64,000 bases of DNA from Pseudomonas sp. FP2309 (GCF_030687575.1 NZ_CP117439.1:372001-436000), one strand, 5' to 3'. Numbered from the stretch's first letter, positions 26,630-39,984 are shown. The notes: generated by a model from the sequence alone, not told the origin. Made by a program: numbers and translations.

Positions 26630-28084
26630 ATGAAATTAATCGTTAAAGTCTTCCCTGAAATCACCATCAAAAGCCGACCGGTACGGATGCGTTTCATCCG
26701 TCAGTTGGCCAAGAACATCCGTGCCGTGCTCCGCGATCTGGACCCGGCTGTGGTGGTCAATGGTGTGTGGGATAACCTCGAGCTGGAAACCCGCCTGACC
26801 GACGCCAAAGCCTTGAAGGATATGACCGAGCGCCTGAGCTGCATGCCGGGCATTGCGCATTTCCTGCAAGTGGATGAGTACCCGCTGGGTGACTTCGACG
26901 ACATCACCGACAAGTGCAAGCTGCACTTTGGCGGCGAGCTCGAAGGCAAGATTTTTTCGGTGCGTTGCAAGCGGGCCGGCAAGCACCCATTCAGCTCGAT
27001 GGATGTCGAGAAATACGTCGGCAGCAAGCTGCGTCGCGAGTGCGGTGCGGCTGGAATTTCCTTGAAAGCGCCGCAAATTGAAGTGCGCATGGAAATTCGC
27101 GACCAACGGTTGTTTGTGATCCACAACCAGCACAACAGCATCGGCGGCTATCCGCTGGGCGCCCTGGAACAGACCCTGGTACTGATGTCCGGCGGTTTCG
27201 ATTCTACGGTAGCGGCCTACCAGATCATGCGCCGCGGCCTGATGAGCCACTTCTGCTTCTTTAACCTGGGCGGGCGTGCACATGAATTGGGCGTGATGGA
27301 AGTTGCGCACTTTATCTGGAAGAAGTACGGCAGCTCCCAACGCGTGCTATTTGTGAGCGTGCCGTTCGAGGAAGTACTGGGCGAAATTCTCGGCAAAGTC
27401 GATAACAGTCATATGGGCGTAGTATTGAAGCGTATGATGTTGCGCGCTGCGTCCCGAATTGCCGATCAGTTGCAGATCGATGCGCTGGTGACCGGCGAAG
27501 CGATTTCCCAGGTCTCCAGCCAGACGCTGCCAAACCTGTCGCTGATCGACTGTGTGACCGAGAAGCTGGTATTACGCCCGCTGATCGCCAGCCACAAGCA
27601 GGACATCATCGACCTGGCGGAAGAAATCGGCACCGCCGACTTCGCCAAGCATATGCCTGAATATTGCGGGGTCATCTCGGTGAATCCCAAGACCCACGCC
27701 AAGCGCAACCGCGTGGAGTACGAAGAACAACAGTTCGACATGGCGATTCTGGAGCGTGCGCTCGAGAACGCCAAACTGGTGCCGATCGATCGGGTTATCG
27801 ACGAGTTGGGCCAGGATGTGCAGATCGAAGAAGTCAGCGAAGCTCTGGCCGGTCAGATCGTCATCGACATCCGTCACCCGGATGCCGCTGAAGACGAGCC
27901 GCTGGAAATCGCCGGCATCGACGTACAAACGCTGCCGTTCTATGCATTGAACGCGCGTTTCAAGGAACTGGATGACAGCCGTCAGTACCTGCTGTATTGC
28001 GACAAAGGCGTGATGAGTCGCCTGCATGCCCACCATTTGCTCAGTGAGGGGCATGCCAATGTGCGCGTTTATCGACCGAGCTAA
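26630..28084 (+). CDS. thiI: tRNA uridine 4-sulfurtransferase ThiI
   Basis: ThiI makes 4-thiouridine-8 in tRNA and passes sulfur to thiamine thiazole synthesis. The 484 residues contain a ferredoxin-like and THUMP region (1-165), the PP-loop adenylation domain with SGGFDST (187-193), Cys346 in MPEYCGVIS, and a C-terminal rhodanese domain with the persulfide Cys457 in [12 protein letters not shown]. Both cysteines needed for the gamma-proteobacterial mechanism are present. The ATG at 26630 ([10 protein letters not shown]) fits the family start; the frame is open 63 bases further up. Confidence 0.97.
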   Translation: MKLIVKVFPEITIKSRPVRMRFIRQLAKNIRAVLRDLDPAVVVNGVWDNLELETRLTDAKALKDMTERLSCMPGIAHFLQVDEYPLGDFDDITDKCKLHFGGELEGKIFSVRCKRAGKHPFSSMDVEKYVGSKLRRECGAAGISLKAPQIEVRMEIRDQRLFVIHNQHNSIGGYPLGALEQTLVLMSGGFDSTVAAYQIMRRGLMSHFCFFNLGGRAHELGVMEVAHFIWKKYGSSQRVLFVSVPFEEVLGEILGKVDNSHMGVVLKRMMLRAASRIADQLQIDALVTGEAISQVSSQTLPNLSLIDCVTEKLVLRPLIASHKQDIIDLAEEIGTADFAKHMPEYCGVISVNPKTHAKRNRVEYEEQQFDMAILERALENAKLVPIDRVIDELGQDVQIEEVSEALAGQIVIDIRHPDAAEDEPLEIAGIDVQTLPFYALNARFKELDDSRQYLLYCDKGVMSRLHAHHLLSEGHANVRVYRPS

Positions 28085-28223
28085 GAGCCCGGGGCTGTTT
28101 GCCTGTGGCCTGCGTCACCGGCCCCCCGACTCTGCCGTCAAGCTGTAACGGCAAGGCCTGACTCTACTGTAAATCGCTGCCACGACCTGTCAGCACACCG
28201 AATCCTCTGATCGAGATACACAA

Positions 28224-30044
28224 GTGATCGAAAATCTACGTAACATCGCCATCATTGCTCACGTTGACCATGGTAAAACCACCCTGGTAGACAAACTCCT
28301 GCGTCAATCCGGCACTCTGGAGCGCAACGAGCTCAACGACGAGCGCGTGATGGACTCCAACGACCAGGAAAAAGAGCGCGGTATTACCATCCTGGCAAAA
28401 AACACCGCTATCAACTGGAACGGCTACCACATCAACATCGTGGACACCCCGGGCCACGCCGACTTCGGCGGCGAAGTTGAACGTGTAATGTCGATGGTTG
28501 ACTCCGTTCTGCTGCTGGTTGACGCTCAAGACGGCCCTATGCCGCAAACCCGTTTCGTGACCAAGAAGGCTTTCGAAGCCGGCCTGCGTCCGATCGTGTG
28601 CATCAACAAGGTTGACCGTCCAGGCGCGCGTCCGGACTGGGTTCTGGACCAGATCTTCGACTTGTTCGACAACCTGGGTGCTACCGAAGAACAGCTGGAC
28701 TTCAAAGTCGTCTACGCCTCGGCCCTGAACGGCATTGCCGGTCTGGACCACACCGACATGGCGGAAGACATGACCCCGCTGTACCAGTCGATCGTCGACA
28801 ACGTACCAGCACCGAAAGTTGACCGTGAAGGCCCGTTCCAGATGCAAATCTCGGCACTGGACTACAACAGCTTCCTGGGTGTTATCGGCGTTGGCCGTAT
28901 CGCTCGCGGCAGCGTCAAGCCGAACACCCCGGTTGTCGCTATCGGCGCTGACGGCAAGAAGCGTAACGGTCGTATCCTGAAGCTGATGGGTCACCACGGT
29001 CTGCACCGCATCGACGTCGAAGAAGCCTTCGCTGGCGACATCGTGTGCGTCAGCGGTATGGACTCGCTGTTCATCTCCGACACCCTGTGCCAGCCGGACA
29101 ACGTCGAGGCGATGAAGCCTCTGACCGTTGACGAGCCAACCGTTTCCATGACCTTCCAGGTAAACGACTCGCCTTTCTGCGGTAAAGAAGGCAAGTTCGT
29201 GACCTCCCGTAACATCAAGGAGCGTCTGGACAAAGAGCTGCTGTACAACGTTGCTCTGCGCGTTGAAGAAGGCGACTCGGCTGACAAGTTCAAGGTCTCC
29301 GGCCGTGGTGAGCTGCACCTCTCGGTACTGATCGAAACCATGCGTCGCGAAGGCTTCGAAATGGGTGTTGGTCGTCCGGAAGTTATCATCCGTCAGGTTG
29401 ACGGCGTGAAGCAGGAACCGTTCGAAAACGTCACCATCGACACCCCTGAAGAATCCCAGGGCAAGGTCATGGAAGAGATGGGCCTGCGTAAGGGCGACCT
29501 GACCAACATGGTGCCGGATGGTAAAGGCCGTGTGCGTCTGGAATACAACATCCCTGCTCGTGGTCTGATCGGTTTCCGTAACCAGTTCCTGACCCTGACC
29601 AACGGTGCTGGCATCCTGACCTCGATCTTCGATCGCTACGACACCATGAAGTCCGGCGACATGTCCGGCCGTCAGAACGGTGTTCTGGTATCGGTAGAAA
29701 CCGGCAAGGCACTGACCTACTCCCTGGAAACTCTCCAGGCGCGTGGCAAGCTGTTCGTTGAACACGGTCAAGAGATCTACAACGGTCAGATCGTTGGTCT
29801 GAACAGCCGTGACAACGACATGGGCGTCAACCCAACCAAAGGTAAGAAGCTCGACAACATGCGTGCTTCGGGTAAAGACGAAACCATCGCCCTGGTTCCA
29901 CCTGTTCGCTTCACCCTGGAACAGGCTCTGGAATTTATCCAGGACGACGAGCTGTGCGAAGTCACGCCTAAGTCGATCCGCCTGCGTAAGAAGATCCTGG
30001 ACGAAGGCGAGCGTACCCGCGCTGCCAAGAAAGCCAAGAACTGA
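28224..30044 (+). CDS. typA: Translational GTPase TypA/BipA
   Basis: This 606-residue ribosome-binding GTPase is involved in ribosome assembly and adaptation to cold and stress. G motifs are clear: [17 protein letters not shown], the switch region with [17 protein letters not shown] and [10 protein letters not shown]. Domains II, III and V-like follow, and the BipA-specific C-terminal domain ends with basic residues ([10 protein letters not shown]). It is a single-gene unit with a strong terminator. The spacer to thiI (28085-28223) shows no clear promoter. Confidence 0.97.
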   Translation: MIENLRNIAIIAHVDHGKTTLVDKLLRQSGTLERNELNDERVMDSNDQEKERGITILAKNTAINWNGYHINIVDTPGHADFGGEVERVMSMVDSVLLLVDAQDGPMPQTRFVTKKAFEAGLRPIVCINKVDRPGARPDWVLDQIFDLFDNLGATEEQLDFKVVYASALNGIAGLDHTDMAEDMTPLYQSIVDNVPAPKVDREGPFQMQISALDYNSFLGVIGVGRIARGSVKPNTPVVAIGADGKKRNGRILKLMGHHGLHRIDVEEAFAGDIVCVSGMDSLFISDTLCQPDNVEAMKPLTVDEPTVSMTFQVNDSPFCGKEGKFVTSRNIKERLDKELLYNVALRVEEGDSADKFKVSGRGELHLSVLIETMRREGFEMGVGRPEVIIRQVDGVKQEPFENVTIDTPEESQGKVMEEMGLRKGDLTNMVPDGKGRVRLEYNIPARGLIGFRNQFLTLTNGAGILTSIFDRYDTMKSGDMSGRQNGVLVSVETGKALTYSLETLQARGKLFVEHGQEIYNGQIVGLNSRDNDMGVNPTKGKKLDNMRASGKDETIALVPPVRFTLEQALEFIQDDELCEVTPKSIRLRKKILDEGERTRAAKKAKN

Positions 30045-30062
30045 GTTAACTCAGGCTGAATG

Positions 30063-30100
30063 AAAAACGCCCCCGGTCGAAAGACCGGGGGCGTTTTTTT
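30063..30100 (+). terminator. typA terminator
   Basis: A 12-bp stem (ACGCCCCCGGTC with its complement) closed by a GAAA loop is followed by seven T. This is a very strong intrinsic terminator 20 bases after the typA stop. Confidence 0.93.
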
Positions 30101-30106
30101 ATGCCT

Positions 30107-30219
30107 GATCGTTCCCACGCTCTGCGTGGGAATGCCTCTTGGGACGCTCCGCGTCCCGCGTTCAAGGGCGGACGCAGAGCATCCAGGGCTGCATTCCCAC
30201 GCGGAGCGTGGGAACGATC
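30107..30219. repeat. REPIN (ATTCCCACGC family)
   Basis: The 113-bp element is bounded by GATCGTTCCCACGC and its exact reverse complement, with internal GGGACGCTCCGCGTCCC. It belongs to the same family as 7518-7653 but has a different middle. It fills the space between the typA terminator and the end of the YkgJ-family gene, whose stop codon is only four bases away. Confidence 0.85.
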
Positions 30220-30222
30220 ATC

Positions 30223-30657
30223 TTAGAACTTATCCAGCGTACGGAACTTGGTCTCGCGCACCACTTCCTTTGGCTTGTACGCGCAATACCCCGGCCGCGG
30301 GCCGATTTTCGGGTGGTTGCGGCAGGTGTCCGGGCGCTTGTCATAAATAGTGCAGAAGCGCGTCTTACGATCCAGGTACAGGCAGTCGTTGTTGCTCATG
30401 CGCTGCAGGGTAAAAATTTCGGATTTGTTGTTGTAGCGCTCGACGATGCCTTCCTTCTGCAGCCGCTTGGCGATGTTCTTCGGCGGGTCGCCGCGCTCGA
30501 ATTCGTCGACGATGCCGATGCGGATCAGGTCCTTGATCTTCACTTCGACCGGCAGCGTGCAGCAGCTGGACACGCAGCCGCCGCACATGTGCGCGGAATA
30601 TTTCTGCCAGGTCTCGAGACGGTCAAGTTCCGCGGCGGCGATCAGTTGAGGCTTCAT
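30223..30657 (-). CDS. YkgJ-type cysteine cluster protein
   Basis: The 144-residue protein belongs to the zinc/iron-chelating cysteine-cluster (YkgJ/UPF0153) group. It has CGGCVSSCC near residue 25, DCLYL with a further Cys, [16 protein letters not shown] and GYCAY at the end, enough for one or two metal or Fe-S sites. The function is unknown; related proteins have been linked to metal handling. The ATG at 30657 ([14 protein letters not shown]) is preferred over an in-frame start 210 bases upstream, which would overlap the promoter region of glgP. The divergent spacer up to glgP (30658-30897) shows no clear motif. Confidence 0.85.
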   Translation of the reverse strand: MKPQLIAAAELDRLETWQKYSAHMCGGCVSSCCTLPVEVKIKDLIRIGIVDEFERGDPPKNIAKRLQKEGIVERYNNKSEIFTLQRMSNNDCLYLDRKTRFCTIYDKRPDTCRNHPKIGPRPGYCAYKPKEVVRETKFRTLDKF

Positions 30658-30897
30658 CAGGGTTCCAAAAGGTGGGGCGGTATCCGGGCGCGCGATCATA
30701 CCGGGATTGGTGGTTTTTTGAACAATATTTTGCGTGTTTCGGCCCGAAGGTGCGCATTGCTCAAAAGCAGGCACGGCCAATGCATCAAAACCTGTTAAAG
30801 GTAAATGCGTTAAAAAACTGCCGAACCAGAGCGGCCACCGTCTGTCAGACCGTCTAGGCTCTAGCAACTCCTTCTATCTCGCCCGAGGTCGCAATTG

Positions 30898-33348
<2,451 letters not shown>

Positions 33349-33365
33349 ACCAATGCAGTAGAAAA

Positions 33366-33456
33366 ATGGGAGGGGGCTTGCCCCCCGATGGCCGCGTGTC
33401 AGTTTGCAGATATGTCGACTGGCACAGCGCTATCGGGTGCAAGCCCCCTCCCACAT
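33366..33456. repeat. REP doublet (GTGGGAGGGGGC family)
   Basis: ATGGGAGGGGGCTTGC at the left end pairs with GCAAGCCCCCTCCCACAT at the right end, with CCCGATGG and TATCGGG inside. It differs from 19443-19535 in its middle and lacks two bases in the left end. It follows glgP closely and precedes the DUF2339 gene. Confidence 0.85.
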
Positions 33457-33520
33457 CTGTTGCGCGTCGATATACTAGGCCCCGGTCTGCCCGCCTCGGG
33501 CTGCTCAGGGAATATCGACC

Positions 33521-36500
33521 ATGCAATGGATTTTCATGCTGATGGGCCTGGTGCTCGGCTGGACGCTCGACGAGTCGTTCTATGACGCAGGCATCGGTGC
33601 GCTGCTGGGGTTGGGCATTGGCCAGGCGATTCGCCTGTCCAGGCTGGCCGCCCAGGCGCAACAGCAAGCGCTTCAGCTGGAAACCACGCAGAAGGCCGTG
33701 ATTGCGCTGGGTGATCGGTTGCGGCAACTGGAAGTGCCCGCGCCAACCAGCAGCGTCATTGTCGAAGACCCCAGCCCGGAACTTGCCCCAGAATTCATCC
33801 CTGCACCCGCAGCTGTTGCCCAAACCCCCGAGCTTGTGTGGGAGTTACCGGCCGAATTGGCGTCCGTCGCCGCTGTTGCCGAGCCGAGCCAGACGCTGCC
33901 GGACGACGTTTGGGTGGCCACGCCACGTCCTCAAGAACCTGCCGCGCCCCGTGACCCCAACCTGATCGAACGCGCCATGAGCGGTGCGCGCAATTGGCTG
34001 TTAGGCGGCAACACGGTGCTGCGGGTGGGCGTGGTGCTGTTGTTCCTTGGCCTGGCATTCCTGTTGCGCTATGCCACCGAAGGCATGGTGGTGCCGATCG
34101 AGCTGCGTTACGCCGGGGTGGCGGCAGCGGCGGTCGGCCTGTTGGGTCTGGGCTGGTGGTTGCGGCTGCGTAACAGCAACTATGGCCTGATGCTGCAAGG
34201 CACCGGCATTGCGGTGCTGTACCTGACGGTGTTTGCGGCGATGCGCCTGCACCCGCTGATCGATCCTGGCGCAGCCCTGGGCCTGCTGGTGGCGGTCACG
34301 GTGTTTTCGGCGATCCTGGCGATTGCCCAGGACGCACTGGGCCTGGCCTGCGCGGCTGCGCTCGGCGGCTTTGCGGCACCGATCCTCACGTCCACTGGCG
34401 CCGGTAACCATGTGGCGTTGTTCAGTTATTTCGCCTTGCTCAATACCGGAATTCTCGCCATCGCCTGGTTCAAGGCCTGGCGTTTGCTCAACCTGATTGG
34501 TTTTGTCGGCACCTTCGGCATTGGGTTCGCCTGGGGCATGCGTTCCTACACGCCGGAGTTGCTGTGGAGCACCGAGCCGTTCCTGGTGCTGTTCTTCCTG
34601 ATGTACCTGGCCATCGGCCTGCTGTTCGCCCGTCGTAAATTGCAGGAGATGGGCGATGCACCCGAAGGCCGTGATGCGTTGCTGCGCTGGTCTGCGGCCA
34701 AAGGCGATTACGTCGACGGCAGCATGCTGTTCGGCCCGCCGCTGGTGGGCTTTGGTTTGCAGTTCGCGCTGGTGCAGCACCTGGAGTTTGCCGCTGCGTT
34801 CAGTGCATTGGGCCTGGGCATTATCTATATGGGGCTGGCCCGGTTGCTCAGCGGTGGGCGCGCCTTGTTGCTGGCCGAAACCTGTCTGGCCCTGGGAGTG
34901 ATTTTTGCCAGCCTGGCGATTCCACTGGGTCTTGATGCACGCTGGACCGCTGCGGCGTGGGCGGTGGAAGGCGCGGGCATCTTCTGGCTCGGCTTGCGCC
35001 AACAACGGCCATTGGCACGTGCCTTCGGTCTGTTGCTGCAAGCGGGCTCGGCGCTGGCGTTTCTCAGCGAGCTGCGTATCGGCGAACACACATTGATTGA
35101 TGGCGCGCCGTTGGGCGCCATGCTTCTGGGCGCGGCGCTGCTGTTGAGCTTCCATCACTTGCGCCAGGCGCCGAGCGAGCAGGCCGCGCAGTGGGAGCGC
35201 AAAGGGCTGCCGCTGCTGGCGAGCCTGGGTTTGAGTTTCTTGTACCTGCTCGCACCGCTGCTGTTGCTGACCCAAGGCACCGCCGTGAGCTGGGCGATCG
35301 CCGGGCTGGTGACGCTGTTTGTCGGTTTGCGCATTGGCTCGCGGACCTTCCTGTTCACCGCGTTTGCCGTGCAGTTGCTGGGCGGGGCGTTGTTCCTGCT
35401 GCGCTTGCAGGGCGGAGAGGGCGCGGCGGTATTCAGTGCGGGCTGGAGTGGTTTGCTCAGCGCCTCGCTGATCGGCCTGGCCTTGATCGGCGGCATGCTG
35501 CTGGCCGCCCGCGACGATATGGTGCGCAGTGATAGACGCCTGTTACGCGGGTTGTCGGTGGTGCTGTTGGCCGGCTTGGTGCTGATCAATCTCGCGGTGC
35601 TGTTCGTGCTGCCCTGGGAAAGCGCCAGCGGTGTATGGGCGGCCAGTGGCTTGTTTATCATCTGGTTGAGCCTGTACCTGCAACAGCGGGTCAGTTTCGT
35701 GTTCGGGTTGCTGCTGCAACTGATCGGCGGTGGCTCATTTTTGCTGGCGATGCCGGATCTGCTCGGGCCTTTGTCTCGCGAGGGCTTGAGCCCATTGGCC
35801 CACGCCGGTTTCTGGACGCCGTTGGTGCTGGGCCTGGCCGCCTTGATCGGCGCCTGGCGTCTGCAGCGTGAGCCCCATGCGCCGGTATTCGCTGTATTGA
35901 AGCTGCAACGTCTGTCCGACCTGCTGCTGATGTGGGGCGCGGCCTGGTGGACGATGGCGCTGATCGGTGAAGTGCTGAGATTCGTGGCCGATGAGTTACA
36001 AGGTGCCTGCTTGCTGGGGGGGGCGGCGGTCAGCGTGGCAGTCTGGACGCTGTTGGCAACACGCCTGCGCTGGGCGTCGCTGGGCGTGCTGTGCACGTTG
36101 CTGATGCCGGCAGCGGGCGTGGTGTTGCTAGCGTCGGCGCACACCTATTACCACCCGGCGGCGCAGTTCGGCCTGTTGGCCTGGTTGGCGGTGTTTGGGG
36201 TGCATTTCGTCTCGCTGCGACGGTTGGCGGCGGTGGTGCCGACCAAGGTGTTGAGCGTTGCCCATGTGCTGGGCTGCTGGATGCTGATCGGCGTGCTGGC
36301 GCTGGAGCTGCGTTATGGCCTGTTGCGTCTGTCGGCCGAATACAACGCCTGGCGCTGGCTGGGCTGGGCTATTCTGCCGAGCCTGTACCTGGTGCTGGCT
36401 GCTGCGCCGCGCCATTGGCCGTGGCCGGTGTCGGCGTACCCGCGCGAATATCGGGTGCTGGCGGCGTTGCCGCTGGCGGTGCTGATGCTCGGCTGGTTCT

Positions 36501-37051
36501 GGCTGGCGAACAGCTTCAGCGACGGCACGGCTGAGCCATTGCCCTATGTGCCGTTGCTCAATCCGCTTGACCTGGGCCTGTTGTTCGCGCTGCTGGGCGT
36601 GTACCTGTGGGGCCGCAGCGTGGCGCCGCAACGTGGACCGCGTGCCGAGCGGCTTGCCCAGGGTATCGCGGGCCTCTCGCTGTTCGCGTTCTTCACGGCG
36701 CTGGTGATGCGCACCGCGCACCATTGGGGCGGGGTGCCGTTCCATCTGGATGCGCTGCTCGAATCAATGTTGGTGCAAGCCGGCCTGTCGATTGTCTGGA
36801 CCCTGATCGCCCTCGGCCTGATGATCGGCGGGCATCTGCGTCATCGTCGCGAAGTGTGGCTGATCGGTGCGGCGCTGATTGCGGTGGTGGTGGCCAAGCT
36901 GTTCTTCGTCGAGTTGAGCAACCGTGGCGGTCTGGCGCGGATCGTGTCGTTTATCGGCGTGGGCGGGCTGTTGCTGGTGGTGGGCTATTTTGCGCCGCTG
37001 CCACCCAAGCGTGTCGAACCTGTGCCCGAAACTGAAGGAGCATCCTCTTGA
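33521..37051 (+). CDS. DUF2339 giant polytopic membrane protein
   Basis: The 1176-residue protein begins with a hydrophobic segment (MQWIFMLMGLVLGWTL), then a short coiled-coil (RLSRLAAQAQQQALQLETTQKAVIALGDRLRQLE) and a Pro/Ala-rich acidic linker to about residue 150. From about 165 to the end it is a continuous series of membrane helices, at least twenty, rich in Leu and Trp. This is the DUF2339 family; no function is established. It overlaps the DUF3999 gene downstream, a partnership that points to a two-protein envelope complex. A Glu/Arg-containing AERxLARAFGLL-like loop suggests transport or glycan handling, but that is speculation. Confidence 0.85.
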   Translation: MQWIFMLMGLVLGWTLDESFYDAGIGALLGLGIGQAIRLSRLAAQAQQQALQLETTQKAVIALGDRLRQLEVPAPTSSVIVEDPSPELAPEFIPAPAAVAQTPELVWELPAELASVAAVAEPSQTLPDDVWVATPRPQEPAAPRDPNLIERAMSGARNWLLGGNTVLRVGVVLLFLGLAFLLRYATEGMVVPIELRYAGVAAAAVGLLGLGWWLRLRNSNYGLMLQGTGIAVLYLTVFAAMRLHPLIDPGAALGLLVAVTVFSAILAIAQDALGLACAAALGGFAAPILTSTGAGNHVALFSYFALLNTGILAIAWFKAWRLLNLIGFVGTFGIGFAWGMRSYTPELLWSTEPFLVLFFLMYLAIGLLFARRKLQEMGDAPEGRDALLRWSAAKGDYVDGSMLFGPPLVGFGLQFALVQHLEFAAAFSALGLGIIYMGLARLLSGGRALLLAETCLALGVIFASLAIPLGLDARWTAAAWAVEGAGIFWLGLRQQRPLARAFGLLLQAGSALAFLSELRIGEHTLIDGAPLGAMLLGAALLLSFHHLRQAPSEQAAQWERKGLPLLASLGLSFLYLLAPLLLLTQGTAVSWAIAGLVTLFVGLRIGSRTFLFTAFAVQLLGGALFLLRLQGGEGAAVFSAGWSGLLSASLIGLALIGGMLLAARDDMVRSDRRLLRGLSVVLLAGLVLINLAVLFVLPWESASGVWAASGLFIIWLSLYLQQRVSFVFGLLLQLIGGGSFLLAMPDLLGPLSREGLSPLAHAGFWTPLVLGLAALIGAWRLQREPHAPVFAVLKLQRLSDLLLMWGAAWWTMALIGEVLRFVADELQGACLLGGAAVSVAVWTLLATRLRWASLGVLCTLLMPAAGVVLLASAHTYYHPAAQFGLLAWLAVFGVHFVSLRRLAAVVPTKVLSVAHVLGCWMLIGVLALELRYGLLRLSAEYNAWRWLGWAILPSLYLVLAAAPRHWPWPVSAYPREYRVLAALPLAVLMLGWFWLANSFSDGTAEPLPYVPLLNPLDLGLLFALLGVYLWGRSVAPQRGPRAERLAQGIAGLSLFAFFTALVMRTAHHWGGVPFHLDALLESMLVQAGLSIVWTLIALGLMIGGHLRHRREVWLIGAALIAVVVAKLFFVELSNRGGLARIVSFIGVGGLLLVVGYFAPLPPKRVEPVPETEGASS

Positions 37052-38403
37052 TCGGTAAGTTGAGTGTGGCCGTGGTCGGCCTGTGCGCGGCGTTGTCGGC
37101 GTCGGCTCAGGAAACGCCGGCGGAGTTCACCCGCCAGGTGCCGCTGAGCGTCAGCGGTAATGGCCCCTGGTATCGGCTTGAACTGCCACTGGCCGTGCAA
37201 TTGAACGCGGCCCAGGCCGACCTCAGTGACGTGCGCGTGTTTAACGCCGCCGGCGAGCCCCAGGCGTATGCGCTGTCGCGTCAGTCGTCGCAGCGTACCG
37301 AAAGCCGCACCGTCACTGAGGTGAAGTGGTTCCCGCTGTACGCCGCCGACACCCGCGAAACCCTGCCCGGTGTGGTGATGAAAACCACCATCGAAGGCAC
37401 GCTGGTCGAAATCAAACCGTCCACTGCCGCCAAGCCTGGCAAGCAGGTATTGCGTGGCTGGGTGCTGGATGCCAGCGCGATCAAGGCGCCGTTGCAGCAA
37501 TTGAGCCTGGACTGGAGCCTTGAGCAAGAGGGCTTCCAGCGTTTCAGTATCGAGGCCAGCGATGACTTGCAGCATTGGCAGGCCTGGGGCGATGGGCAAG
37601 TGGCGCGTTTGTCGTTTGCCGATGAGCGGGTCGAGCAGCATGACGTCAGCTTACCGGGGCAATCGGCGCGCTACCTGCGTTTGGTATGGCAAGGGCAGGC
37701 CGCACCGCTGTTGACCTCGGCCAAATTGGTGAGCGCCACCAGCAGCAGTCTGCCTATGCCGTTGATGTGGTCGCAGCCGCTGGCCGGTACGCGGCTCCAG
37801 GCCGGTGAGTACAGCTGGCAACTGCCCACTGGTTTGGGGGTGGAGCGCTTGCGTATCGAGATGAAGCAGCCCAATACCCTGGCGCCGGTGACGTTGGCCG
37901 GACGCAATGATGCCAGGCAAACCTGGCAGCCGTTGAGCAATGGCTTGCTGTATCGCCTGAGCCAGAACGGCCAGGATGTAGTGCAGGACCAATTGCAGTT
38001 GCCGGGCCAGGTGGTCCGCGAGCTGAAAATGCAGGTGGACGAACGCGGTGGCGGCCTGGGCGCCGAAGCGCCGGCGCTGAGTTTTGCGGTGCGTGCCACT
38101 CAGTTGGTGTTCCTGGCGCGGGGTGAGCCGCCGTTCACCCTGGCCTTTGGCAATGCCTCGGTGAAAGCGGCGAACCTGCCGCTGACGACGCTGATCCCGG
38201 ACTCCAGCGCCGAGCACCTCAAGACGTTGGGCCAGGCCACGCTCGCGGGGGAGGTCGCGGTCACGTCACCTGCTGCCGTCGCCGCCGTCGAAAGCGGGCC
38301 GAACTGGAAAAAACTCGGGCTCTGGGCCGTGTTACTGCTGGGTGTGGCGGCCCTGGGGGCCATGGCCTACAGTTTGCTGCGCAAGCCGCCGGCGGCACGT
38401 TAA
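37048..38403 (+). CDS. DUF3999 envelope protein
   Basis: The 451-residue precursor starts at a TTG that overlaps the stop of the DUF2339 gene (TTGA), with GAAGGAG seven bases upstream. A signal peptide (about 1-20) is followed by a beta-rich periplasmic domain with discoidin-like stretches (YRLELPLAVQLNA, ARYLRLVWQGQ). A single C-terminal membrane anchor (LGLWAVLLLGVAALGAMAYSLL) is followed by KKPP-like basic residues. It is likely the periplasmic partner of the preceding membrane protein. No function is known. Confidence 0.85.
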   Translation: MIGKLSVAVVGLCAALSASAQETPAEFTRQVPLSVSGNGPWYRLELPLAVQLNAAQADLSDVRVFNAAGEPQAYALSRQSSQRTESRTVTEVKWFPLYAADTRETLPGVVMKTTIEGTLVEIKPSTAAKPGKQVLRGWVLDASAIKAPLQQLSLDWSLEQEGFQRFSIEASDDLQHWQAWGDGQVARLSFADERVEQHDVSLPGQSARYLRLVWQGQAAPLLTSAKLVSATSSSLPMPLMWSQPLAGTRLQAGEYSWQLPTGLGVERLRIEMKQPNTLAPVTLAGRNDARQTWQPLSNGLLYRLSQNGQDVVQDQLQLPGQVVRELKMQVDERGGGLGAEAPALSFAVRATQLVFLARGEPPFTLAFGNASVKAANLPLTTLIPDSSAEHLKTLGQATLAGEVAVTSPAAVAAVESGPNWKKLGLWAVLLLGVAALGAMAYSLLRKPPAAR

Positions 38404-38512
38404 ATAAAGTCCATGAACTCTATTGGGTTTAAATCCTCTGATAGGAGGAAATACGCCCCGACTCGCGTTAAACTGCGCGGGTTTTCAAGCCCCCCATTCT
38501 CCGGAGCCTTAC

Positions 38513-39523
38513 ATGTCCCGCGTTACCTTGAGTCGCTATTTGATTGAGCAGACCCGCAGCAACAACACGCCTGCCGATCTGCGCTTCCTTATCGAAGTGG
38601 TGGCGCGTGCTTGCAAGGAAATCAGCCACGCCGTGTCCAAAGGCGCACTGGGTGGTGTCCTGGGCAGCATGGGCACTGAAAACGTGCAGGGTGAAGTGCA
38701 GAAGAAGCTCGACGTGATCTCCAACGAGATCCTGCTCGAAGCCAACGAATGGGGCGGTCACCTGGCCGGCATGGCGTCCGAAGAAATGGACAATGCCTAC
38801 CAGATCCCCGGCAAATACCCCAAAGGTGCCTACCTGCTGGTGTTCGATCCCCTGGACGGTTCGTCCAACATCGACATCAACGCACCGGTCGGCACGATTT
38901 TCTCGGTACTGCGTTGCCCCAACGAATACCTGAGCCAGAACGAAGCCCTGAACGAAAAGGCCTTCCTGCAGCCAGGCACCGAGCAGGTTGCTGCAGGTTA
39001 TGCGATCTACGGTCCACAGACCATGCTGGTGCTGACCCTGGGTGATGGCGTCAAAGGCTTCACCCTCGATCGCGAAATGGGCAGCTTCGTGCTGACCCAC
39101 GAAGACATCACCATTCCTGCGTCGACCCAGGAATTCGCGATCAACATGTCCAACCAGCGCCACTGGGAAGAACCGGTCAAACGCTACGTCAACGAGCTGA
39201 TGGAAGGTGAAGAAGGCCCGTTGAAGAAGAACTTCAACATGCGCTGGGTCGCCGCGATGGTGGCCGACGTGCACCGCATCCTGACCCGTGGTGGCCTGTT
39301 CATGTACCCGCGCGACAGCCGCGAGCCTTCCAAACCGGGCAAACTGCGCCTGATGTATGAAGCCAACCCGATGTCGTTTTTGGTTGAACAGGCGGGCGGC
39401 GCGTCCACCGACGGTCACCAGCGCATCCTCGACATCCAGCCTGACGGCCTGCACCAGCGTGTGGCGGTATTCCTGGGTTCAAAAGAAGAAGTTGAGCGCG
39501 TGACGGCCTACCACAAGCAGTAA
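38513..39523 (+). CDS. fbp: Class I fructose-1,6-bisphosphatase
   Basis: This enzyme makes fructose-6-phosphate in gluconeogenesis. The 336 residues show the metal and phosphate motifs ASEEMDN and [24 protein letters not shown], and the substrate-binding region [21 protein letters not shown]. The start at 38513 has CCGGAG upstream. It has its own terminator. Pseudomonads lack phosphofructokinase, so the enzyme supports the gluconeogenic and Entner-Doudoroff cycle. Confidence 0.97.
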   Translation: MSRVTLSRYLIEQTRSNNTPADLRFLIEVVARACKEISHAVSKGALGGVLGSMGTENVQGEVQKKLDVISNEILLEANEWGGHLAGMASEEMDNAYQIPGKYPKGAYLLVFDPLDGSSNIDINAPVGTIFSVLRCPNEYLSQNEALNEKAFLQPGTEQVAAGYAIYGPQTMLVLTLGDGVKGFTLDREMGSFVLTHEDITIPASTQEFAINMSNQRHWEEPVKRYVNELMEGEEGPLKKNFNMRWVAAMVADVHRILTRGGLFMYPRDSREPSKPGKLRLMYEANPMSFLVEQAGGASTDGHQRILDIQPDGLHQRVAVFLGSKEEVERVTAYHKQ

Positions 39524-39573
39524 GCCGCTGCGATAGGTGAACCGCTTTGTTGTGAGCCGGTTCACCGTTAAAG

Positions 39574-39612
39574 AAGCCCCGAAACGTTTCAGCGTTTTCG
39601 GGGTTTTTTTGT
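39574..39612 (+). terminator. fbp terminator
   Basis: AGCCCCGAAA and TTTCGGGG(T) form a stem around a short internal fold, followed by seven T, about 50 bases after the fbp stop. Confidence 0.85.
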
Positions 39613-39699
39613 TTTCGTTCGTCGGGAACCAGACACCTCTTTTCCCTTCTAAGCTTCTGGCAGATACCCACGCTGCTTCGTCCCTCCAGGAGTTTATCC

Positions 39700-39954
39700 A
39701 TGTCGTTACGCCGTCTTGCCCTGCTGACTTTCTGCGTGCTGTTGGCCGCCTGCAGCAAGGTCAATCAAGAGAATTACGCAAAACTGTCGGCCGGGATGCC
39801 CAAGGCTGAGGTCGAATCGTTGCTGGGCAAGCCAACCGACTGCTCCGGCGCACTGGGCATGTCCAGCTGCACCTGGGGCGATAAAACCAGCTTTATCAGC
39901 GTTCAATATGCCGGTGACAAAGTTCTGATGTTTTCCGGGCAAGGCCTGAAGTAA
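39700..39954 (+). CDS. Small BamE-like lipoprotein
   Basis: The 84-residue precursor has a lipoprotein signal with lipobox LLAAC (Cys18). A single small domain starts with NYAKLSAGMPKAEVESLLGKPTDC, the pattern of SmpA/BamE-like (DUF3862-type) domains, and two or three further cysteines could form a disulfide (DCSGALGMSSC). It is probably anchored in the outer membrane. The partner is unknown. It precedes blc by 30 bases and may be co-transcribed. Confidence 0.8.
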   Translation: MSLRRLALLTFCVLLAACSKVNQENYAKLSAGMPKAEVESLLGKPTDCSGALGMSSCTWGDKTSFISVQYAGDKVLMFSGQGLK

Positions 39955-39984
39955 ACCGGGGCGAGAGCCTGCGGGAGAAGAAGA

